Shown here: positions 7,111-11,642 of the stretch, in pieces
Layout: every line of letters begins with the position of its first letter
Numbering within the stretch: the stretch's first letter is position 1
Assembly (NCBI GenBank): GCA_964506505.1
Contig: CAZDKY010000052.1
Location: 1-11,642 of the forward strand
Source: M55B129 sp964506505
GTDB lineage: Bacteria; Bacillota; Dethiobacteria; DTU022
DNA length: 11,642 nt
Direction: 5' to 3'
Notes under the pieces: model-generated
The model's database searches: none
Told to the model about the DNA's origin: nothing
What the model saw: the letters and a program-made list of their open reading frames with translations, nothing else
Program-made: the position numbers and the translations under genes

Positions 7111-8127
7111 TCATCTATGAGGAATTACTATACTGATCACATTGCCGCATTTGCTACAGCGGTTTTCCACAAGGCCGGGGAGGCGAACACCGTAACCGTG
7201 CCTTTCTACAAGCAGATTACCACAATGCGGACAAATCGTATCGGAGGCTCCGGGCAGATCAACATTGCCGAGATAAACATAACGCAGGTAGTTCAAGGCC
7301 ATTTTTCGCGATTCTATCAAGGTTTTCTCCGGAGTGGGAGGCAAATCAAGTTTGTACTGCGGAAAATAACGCGAATAGTGAAGTACCACGTCAGGACTTA
7401 ACCCCCCGAGCCAGCAGGCCAGCTCTTCCTGTTCCTCCATCCCGTCATTGAGGGTAGGGATTAGCAGGCAGGTGGTCTCTACATGGGCTGATTTAAGCGC
7501 TCTTTCTACAGTTTTTATAACCGGATCCCTGGTTCCATGACAGTATTCCCGATAAAAAGAATCGGTAAAGGCTTTTACGTCAATATTCAGAGCATCGATA
7601 TAGGGCAAAAGTTTTTCCAGTGGTTCGGGATTGATATACCCGTTTGTTACCAGCACATTTTTATAACCCTTTTCATGCAGCAAACGAGCAGTATCAAAAA
7701 CAAATTCGTACCAGATAGTCGGTTCATTGTAAGTATAAGCCACTCCCGGCGTCTCCGCAGATCCCCCCTTGCTGTCAAGCATTTGCAGAATATCTTCAGG
7801 GGTCAACCGTTCTGCCGCTGACTCGTCCTCTGCCGGTCGGCCCCTGGCCAGGGACCAGTTCTGGCAAAAAGAACAGAAAAGATTGCACCCCAGTGTACCT
7901 ATGGATAGGATCCTGCTTCCGGGTAGAAAATGATAAAGAGGTTTTTTCTCAATGGGATCCCAGTTGGCAGCGGCCACCAGGCCGTAATTGGTCGTATAAA
8001 GTTTACCTTCCCTGACCTCTCGCACACCGCAGCTGCCAGTCTGCCCTTCAGTCAGCAAACAAAGCCGGGGACAAAGCAGGCAACGGATTTTCTCTCCTTC
8101 GTTTTCATAAAAAAGTGCTTCATGCAT
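7111..8127 (-). CDS. amrS: AmmeMemoRadiSam system radical SAM enzyme
   Basis: A 338-residue radical SAM protein of the AmmeMemoRadiSam group, related to pyruvate formate-lyase activating enzymes. Its substrate is not known to me. The core cluster motif CNLFCSFC (Cys81, 85, 88) should bind the 4Fe-4S cluster that cleaves S-adenosylmethionine. An N-terminal group of Cys16, 19, 23 and 33 (CLLCPRLC) and a C-terminal pair of CxxC motifs (Cys299/302 and 324/327, in CPHCG and CSKCG) could carry further metal, the last as a zinc ribbon. TYNEPTIWYE (132-141) and NIDVKAF (181-187) are typical family blocks. The ATG at 8127 has GGGAG nine bases upstream. It follows the fused AMMECR1 gene by 18 bases on the same strand, the classic pairing for this system. 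Confidence 0.95.
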   Translation of the reverse strand: MHEALFYENEGEKIRCLLCPRLCLLTEGQTGSCGVREVREGKLYTTNYGLVAAANWDPIEKKPLYHFLPGSRILSIGTLGCNLFCSFCQNWSLARGRPAEDESAAERLTPEDILQMLDSKGGSAETPGVAYTYNEPTIWYEFVFDTARLLHEKGYKNVLVTNGYINPEPLEKLLPYIDALNIDVKAFTDSFYREYCHGTRDPVIKTVERALKSAHVETTCLLIPTLNDGMEEQEELACWLGGLSPDVVLHYSRYFPQYKLDLPPTPEKTLIESRKMALNYLRYVYLGNVDLPGASDTICPHCGNLLVERHGYGVRLPGLVENRCSKCGNVISIVIPHR

Positions 8128-8145
8128 CAGGATCGACTCCCGGGT

Positions 8146-9531
8146 TTATTTTTCGCCATAGCGGGTGACTTGAAAACGATACAGCTCGACCGGCTCTCCA
8201 GGTAATATACCGGCTTTACGGCGGGCAATGTCAAGCTGCTCTTCCACCGTATCAACTCCCTCGAGATCGGGCAGAAGGAGTCCGGTTCTTGAACCGCTTC
8301 GTACTACTACACCGTATTTTTTCGGGTCTAAATCGGCCTTGTTTCTGATTCGTTCCTGCAGGCTGAGAATATCAACTGATATGCTTATCTCAGGCAATTC
8401 TTCCTTTCGCACCGGGGGGAAACGAGGATCCCTGATTGCCGCGCTCACTGCGTTAGCCGCTATTTCTTCGGCCAGATTTCGGTGGGCCGGTTCGATCGTC
8501 CCGATACAACCCCGCAGCCTGCCCTCTTTTTTCAGGGAAACAAAAGCACCGGCACGCTCTTCGTACTCGGGAAGCAAAGGCTGCGGCAGTTCCGGCATTG
8601 TACCCTTATCGAGATAATGCTGCAGGACGCTGCGAGCGAGGCCTGGCGGATGAAAATCCGGGTTTCCGGAAGCTTTTTCCTTTTTCCCCTCACCCTCCAG
8701 GGTAAAATGATCACCCCTGGGAGGATGAAGGGCTGCTACCAGGTAACCCACACCAAAGGGCCCTTCGTAGGAAAAAATTTCCGTTTTGTAATCAGATCCG
8801 GCGATCATACCCAGGGCTATGATAAATGAGCGGAGACCGCATTCACCAGCTTCATCAACCAGTTCGGGTTCAAAAGAAAGCAGCTCATCCACTTTTTTAT
8901 CACGGATGTATTCAACCAGTTTTTGGTCAAACTCGGCGCCGCGCGGTGAAAAACCGGCCGGAGCTCCCGGTATCAAGCGGTGAGAAAGGTCACCGCTGGC
9001 CAGGACGGCGGCAGGTAACCCTCTCCGTTCAACTGCTCTTCTTAAAGCAGCCCCAAAGCGATAGAGGTCACGATAGGGATTATAACCAAAGGTCATGTGA
9101 AGTCCTGAAATATCCAGGCCTGCTTCCTGAAGGAAATAAAGAGGAACCATCGCTCCGTGATCCAGTTCATACCTGTTGCTGAAACGGGAATAACGATCTT
9201 CAAGAAAAACAGGTTTCAGTGGTTCCCGGGCCGTTTCTTCTTTCAGCAGTTCAACAAATTGTTTGTCTGTTTCAAATCTTAACTTGATGTCTGGAAAACC
9301 GAACTGGCTGAAATCTCCATGTAGTTTGGCCTGAGTTGATACTGCCGGCCCTTCTCTCAGCACCTGGCCATGAGGGGTAATTATAATCAGCAGTTCAGGC
9401 TTCGCTTCCCTGAAGCGGGCAGCCAGGGAACGCATTCCTTCAACAGTGTCTTTAACTTTGGACAGTTCACTGCGTCCGATGGCCGGAATAATAATTGCGG
9501 GATGAGGTGCAATACCGATAAGCTTAAGCAT
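8146..9531 (-). CDS. AmmeMemoRadiSam fusion: LigB/Memo-like domain plus AMMECR1 domain
   Basis: The 461-residue chain joins the two non-radical-SAM parts of the AmmeMemoRadiSam system. Residues about 1-272 form a LigB-type extradiol dioxygenase/Memo-like domain, with candidate metal ligands in APHP (His10), TPHG (His54), DHGA (His125), GDLSH (His184) and AGECG (Cys231). A charged linker (about 273-292) leads to an AMMECR1 domain (about 295-461). That domain carries the diagnostic RGCIG (340-344), the DPRFPP block, and the ending VELYRFQVTRYGEK. The biochemical role is unknown. A longer frame begins with TTG at 9543, but the ATG at 9531 gives the family start MLKLIGIAPHP and has GGTGG six bases upstream, so I chose it. 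It is the first gene after the strong promoter at 9620-9648 and is followed 18 bases later by the radical SAM gene. Confidence 0.93.
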   Translation of the reverse strand: MLKLIGIAPHPAIIIPAIGRSELSKVKDTVEGMRSLAARFREAKPELLIIITPHGQVLREGPAVSTQAKLHGDFSQFGFPDIKLRFETDKQFVELLKEETAREPLKPVFLEDRYSRFSNRYELDHGAMVPLYFLQEAGLDISGLHMTFGYNPYRDLYRFGAALRRAVERRGLPAAVLASGDLSHRLIPGAPAGFSPRGAEFDQKLVEYIRDKKVDELLSFEPELVDEAGECGLRSFIIALGMIAGSDYKTEIFSYEGPFGVGYLVAALHPPRGDHFTLEGEGKKEKASGNPDFHPPGLARSVLQHYLDKGTMPELPQPLLPEYEERAGAFVSLKKEGRLRGCIGTIEPAHRNLAEEIAANAVSAAIRDPRFPPVRKEELPEISISVDILSLQERIRNKADLDPKKYGVVVRSGSRTGLLLPDLEGVDTVEEQLDIARRKAGILPGEPVELYRFQVTRYGEK

Positions 9532-9619
9532 GATAACCACCAACCTTTAGCCCGACAACACCGACTGGTCCGGTAGAGAAGTCGTCTGTGTTCCGGCCTG
9601 ATCATTTAATTCTATAAAA

Positions 9620-9648
9620 ATTATATCAAATAGAACAGCTTTGAACAA
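9620..9648 (-). promoter_or_regulatory. Strong sigma-A type promoter for the AmmeMemoRadiSam operon
   Basis: On the minus strand, TTGTTC (9643-9648) is followed after exactly 17 bases by a perfect TATAAT (9620-9625). Transcription should begin near 9613, giving a leader of about 80 bases before the ATG at 9531. The surroundings are AT-rich. It likely drives both AmmeMemoRadiSam genes and perhaps the downstream genes too. Confidence 0.75.
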
Positions 9649-9730
9649 TTGCCGACACAAAAGATATGATTTAGAAAATTAATAAAGCTTAAATCTTAAA
9701 ATGCCTATCCCCGGGAAAGACCGGTTTTAC

Positions 9731-9759
9731 TTGACAGCACAAGGGATTTACCCTAACCT
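9731..9759 (+). promoter_or_regulatory. Promoter for the marR gene
   Basis: A perfect TTGACA (9731-9736) is followed after 17 bases by TAACCT (9754-9759), a weaker -10. An overlapping TATAAA (9759-9764) is a better match but at an overlong 22-base spacing. Transcription would start about 45-50 bases before the ATG at 9814. The suboptimal -10 fits a regulated promoter. Confidence 0.5.
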
Positions 9760-9770
9760 ATAAACAGGTT
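9755..9770. promoter_or_regulatory. Inverted repeat, candidate MarR operator
   Basis: AACCT (9755-9759), six bases, AGGTT (9766-9770) form a perfect 5-bp half-site palindrome of 16 bases. It lies across the -10 region and predicted start of the marR promoter. MarR dimers bind palindromes of this size and often repress their own gene. That is inference; chance palindromes of this length occur. Confidence 0.4.
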
Positions 9771-9813
9771 TGACTGCCGCTCCGGAAAGGCCGGGAAACG
9801 AGGATCGGGAATA

Positions 9814-10311
9814 ATGAACAGCGAATACCGCGACGCCAGTAAGTTTACTGCCGCTATCCAGGCCATCTTTCCCAAACTTATGCACTATCTCAGCACCGAG
9901 GAAAACCGGGAGCTGACCGGACTCGGGATTACACCGGGACAGATCAATGCTCTTTTGGTTATCTATTTCAACGATAACCTGACCATGGGAGAATTAAGTT
10001 CCGAGATCTATCTGGCCGAGAGCGCCGCTACGCGCCTTGTCAACCGGCTGGTCAATTTGAACCTGGTAAAGCGGAGAGGTGACGATAAAGACCGCCGGTT
10101 AGTCCGGGTTACACTTACTAATTACGGACGCCAGCTATCAAAGCTGGTTTTTGAACGACGGTCCTACCGATTTAACAATTTGGCCCGGCGGCTCAGCCCG
10201 GATGAAAGGGAAAATCTGGTGGTTTCCCTGCAGACGGTAATGCGGGTTTTTGAGGAACTGGAAAAGGATCGTCAAAGGAGCAATAATCATCCTGGCCGCA
10301 ATGGTCAATAG
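9814..10311 (+). CDS. MarR-family transcriptional regulator
   Basis: A 165-residue winged-helix DNA-binding protein. Residues about 40-70 form the first part of the helix-turn-helix (ITPGQINALLVIYFNDNLTMGELSSEI), and AESAATRLVNRLVNLNLVKR (68-87) is the recognition region. The canonical MarR wing, DDKDRRLVRVTLT, is at 90-102. Flanking helices (about 8-30 and 105-150) would form the dimer interface. MarR proteins usually repress a neighbouring gene until a small ligand binds. The ATG at 9814 is preceded by AGGATCGGGA. Its neighbours suggest two possible targets: the chrA pair downstream on the same strand, or the divergent AmmeMemoRadiSam operon. The inverted repeat in its own promoter suggests autoregulation. 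The ligand is unknown. Confidence 0.93.
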   Translation: MNSEYRDASKFTAAIQAIFPKLMHYLSTEENRELTGLGITPGQINALLVIYFNDNLTMGELSSEIYLAESAATRLVNRLVNLNLVKRRGDDKDRRLVRVTLTNYGRQLSKLVFERRSYRFNNLARRLSPDERENLVVSLQTVMRVFEELEKDRQRSNNHPGRNGQ

Positions 10312-10475
10312 TGATCACAGCACTCGGTAGAAATTTTATCCTTTTACTGTATCAGAGCAAAACCATCAAAGCTCTCAGACAGGAAATTTGATTGATTAAA
10401 TAATGCTACCGTTAAAACTGCAGAAGTAATTTGACTGCTGATTAATAACCGTTTAAAGAAAGCGAGGTAAAACAT
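10312..10475 (+). other. marR-chrA spacer with inverted repeat and weak promoter candidate
   Basis: The spacer is 164 bases. AGAGC (10354-10358) and GCTCT (10371-10375) form a 5-bp inverted repeat with a 12-base loop. Directly after it, CAGACA (10376-10381), 17 bases, AATAAT (10399-10404) is a plausible weak promoter that would start near 10411. The repeat adjoining the -35 box could be a regulator site. GAGGT near 10464-10468 is the ribosome binding site for the first chrA gene. No terminator is evident after marR. Confidence 0.35.
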
Positions 10476-11048
10476 TTGCCGCCGAAGATGGCTGAAGGTG
10501 AAACCACGGAATCTTTATGGGTTATTCTGCTTGCTTTTCTAAAGGTAGGCGCTTTTACTTTCGGAGGCGGATATGCCATGTTGCCCATTTTTCAACGGGA
10601 AGTGGTGGAAAAACGGCACTGGGTAGATGAGCAAACTTTCTCCGATTTTTTGATCATTACTCAGAGTATGCCCGGCCAGATCGCCCTGAACACTGCCATC
10701 CAGATCGGTATCCGCATCCGTGGCAACATTGGCGGTCTGGTAGCCGCTTTCGGCGTCACCGCCCCTTCAGTAATTATTTTACTCTTAATCGCTGCATATT
10801 TTTACCCCCTTCTTGAAAATAATGTGTACGTCCAGGCTATTTTTTATGGCCTCCGCCCGGCGGTTGTGGCCTTGATTACGGCCATAGCCCTGAAAATGGG
10901 CAAAGAAATTCTATCCGGTTTAAACGGAATTATTCTGTGCGCCATCCTGCTGCTCATTATAATCATGACCGGCCTTCATCCAATCCTGGCCCTGCTGGCC
11001 GGTGGTCTGGCCGGCCTGTTCTTCTGTCGGGGGGGGAAATGCGACTGA
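10476..11048 (+). CDS. ChrA-family (CHR) short membrane transporter, first of a pair
   Basis: A 190-residue single-domain member of the chromate ion transporter (CHR) family. The diagnostic N-terminal block FLKVGAFTFGGGYAMLP is at residues 21-37, followed by QSMPGQIALNTA (63-74). Hydrophobic segments lie around 85-110, 120-140, 150-170 and 171-184. Family members with known roles export chromate, but for short pairs in anaerobes the true substrate is uncertain. The start is TTG at 10476: GAGGT lies 7-8 bases upstream, whereas the first ATG (10488) would be about 20 bases away. The stop TGA shares its last A with the ATG of the second chrA gene. Such short pairs usually act together as a heterodimer. 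A run of eight G lies near its 3' end. Confidence 0.9.
   Translation: MPPKMAEGETTESLWVILLAFLKVGAFTFGGGYAMLPIFQREVVEKRHWVDEQTFSDFLIITQSMPGQIALNTAIQIGIRIRGNIGGLVAAFGVTAPSVIILLLIAAYFYPLLENNVYVQAIFYGLRPAVVALITAIALKMGKEILSGLNGIILCAILLLIIIMTGLHPILALLAGGLAGLFFCRGGKCD
11029..11036 (+). repeat. Homopolymer of eight G at the chrA-chrA junction
   Basis: Eight consecutive G occur twelve bases before the second chrA start and inside the end of the first chrA. They may serve as an unusual G-rich ribosome binding site for the second gene (11 bases before the ATG at 11048). They are also a typical place for slippage. One added G would put both genes in one frame. Confidence 0.85.
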
Positions 11049-11584
11049 TGACTATCATTATACTGACTCTTTACTGGACCTTTCTGAAGATCGGCCTCTT
11101 CACTATCGGCGGCGGTTACGCCATGATACCCCTGATGAAGACGGAAATTATCAACGGCCACGGATGGCTTAGCACAGCTGAATTTATCGATATTATTGCC
11201 ATTGCCGAAATAACACCCGGTCCTGTATCCGTGAATGCGGCAACCTTTATCGGTTACCGGTTGGCCGGAATTGCCGGGGCCTTAACCGCCACCCTGGGGG
11301 TAATCACTCCTTCCCTCATTCTGCTGATGATCTTTTCCCGTTTTCTGTTTAAACTAATCCAGGAGCCGGCGGCCGGAAGCTTTTTAAACGGTTTACGCTC
11401 CGCTCTGGTTGCCTTAATCCTGGTAGCCGCCTTTACGCTTGGCCAATCGGCAATTATCGACCTGACTACCATCCTTATTTTTCTGATATTGCTGGCCGCC
11501 AGCCTGCTGAGGAGGGTTAACCCATTGTATTTACTGGCAGTGGGAGCACTATGCGGCCTGCTACTTTTCCCCTACGGTGTCTAA
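11048..11584 (+). CDS. ChrA-family (CHR) short membrane transporter, second of a pair
   Basis: A 178-residue second half-size member of the CHR transporter family. It carries the same block in the form FLKIGLFTIGGGYAMIP (12-28), then EITPGPVSVNAATFIGY (54-70), where the first protein has SMPGQIALNTA. Hydrophobic segments lie around 45-55, 72-100, 114-131, 138-153 and 158-174. I chose the ATG at 11048, which overlaps the preceding stop by one base (TGATG) and has the G-run at workable spacing. The ATG at 11039 (three residues longer) is only two bases after the G-run and is less likely. Translation is probably coupled to the first gene. The two proteins presumably form one transporter; the substrate (chromate or another oxyanion) is inferred from the family only. 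Confidence 0.9.
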   Translation: MTIIILTLYWTFLKIGLFTIGGGYAMIPLMKTEIINGHGWLSTAEFIDIIAIAEITPGPVSVNAATFIGYRLAGIAGALTATLGVITPSLILLMIFSRFLFKLIQEPAAGSFLNGLRSALVALILVAAFTLGQSAIIDLTTILIFLILLAASLLRRVNPLYLLAVGALCGLLLFPYGV

Positions 11585-11642
11585 GCTTAAATTAACCCCC
11601 ATGCTGAATGAACGGTATTGAAAATATATACGAAGGCCCTGG
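11585..11642. other. Unassigned right edge
   Basis: The last 58 bases after the chrA stop hold no clear hairpin with a U-run and no recognisable gene start before the window ends. Confidence 0.4.

Noticed and set aside
7093..7113. Terminator after amrS
   Set aside because: The GATGAG/CTCATC stem is AT-containing, has a 9-base loop, overlaps the stop codon and lacks an adjacent U-run; too weak to list as a terminator.
9532..9543. TTG start at 9543 for the AmmeMemoRadiSam fusion
   Set aside because: AAAGG touches that TTG, which leaves no spacing; the ATG at 9531 gives the family N-terminus and a better ribosome binding site.
10937..11047. Second chrA starting at 10937
   Set aside because: The extra 37 residues (rich in H, R, P, G) are the out-of-frame reading of the first chrA; the transporter sequence begins at MTIII.

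Overview
The window looks like a chromosomal segment from a low-to-mid GC Gram-positive-type bacterium, most likely a Clostridia-like Firmicute. The evidence is the cdaA-cdaR-glmM-glmS gene order typical of Firmicutes, strong GGAGG ribosome binding sites, a consensus sigma-A type promoter, and an AmmeMemoRadiSam locus in which the LigB/Memo-like and AMMECR1 parts are fused. I cannot name the genus from sequence alone. There are no mobile elements, CRISPR arrays, tRNAs or rRNAs.

Left and centre (1-9531), all on the minus strand. In transcription order: a fused AmmeMemoRadiSam protein (8146-9531) and its radical SAM partner (7111-8127); a 180-base gap with a doubtful 35-codon frame; the diadenylate cyclase cdaA and its regulator cdaR, 2 bases apart; a terminator-like hairpin; glmM; a 124-base spacer; glmS; a 58-residue membrane protein (1756-1932); and glnS, which runs off the left edge about ten residues before its expected end. 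GlmS makes glucosamine-6-phosphate and GlmM converts it to glucosamine-1-phosphate for UDP-GlcNAc and the cell wall. CdaA makes c-di-AMP, a turgor and potassium signal, and in studied Firmicutes it is modulated by CdaR and GlmM. The core therefore joins wall precursor supply to osmotic signalling. The AmmeMemoRadiSam pair has no function that I can state with confidence.

Right (9814-11584), plus strand. A MarR-family regulator is divergent from the AmmeMemoRadiSam operon. It is followed by two adjacent short ChrA-family membrane proteins that share one base of a stop/start overlap. The intergenic region 9532-9813 holds a very good minus-strand promoter (TTGTTC, 17 bases, TATAAT) and a plus-strand promoter starting with TTGACA, whose -10 region overlaps an inverted repeat that could be the MarR operator.

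The most unusual points are: a run of eight G at the chrA junction, where one extra G or a -1 frameshift would fuse the two half-transporters into one chain; an interspersed-repeat-like sequence forming the C-terminal tail of CdaA; a possible attenuator splitting cdaA-cdaR from glmM-glmS; and a small membrane protein between glmS and glnS. No wholly new multi-gene system is evident. The nearest thing to an undescribed system is the AmmeMemoRadiSam pair in its c-di-AMP/hexosamine setting.
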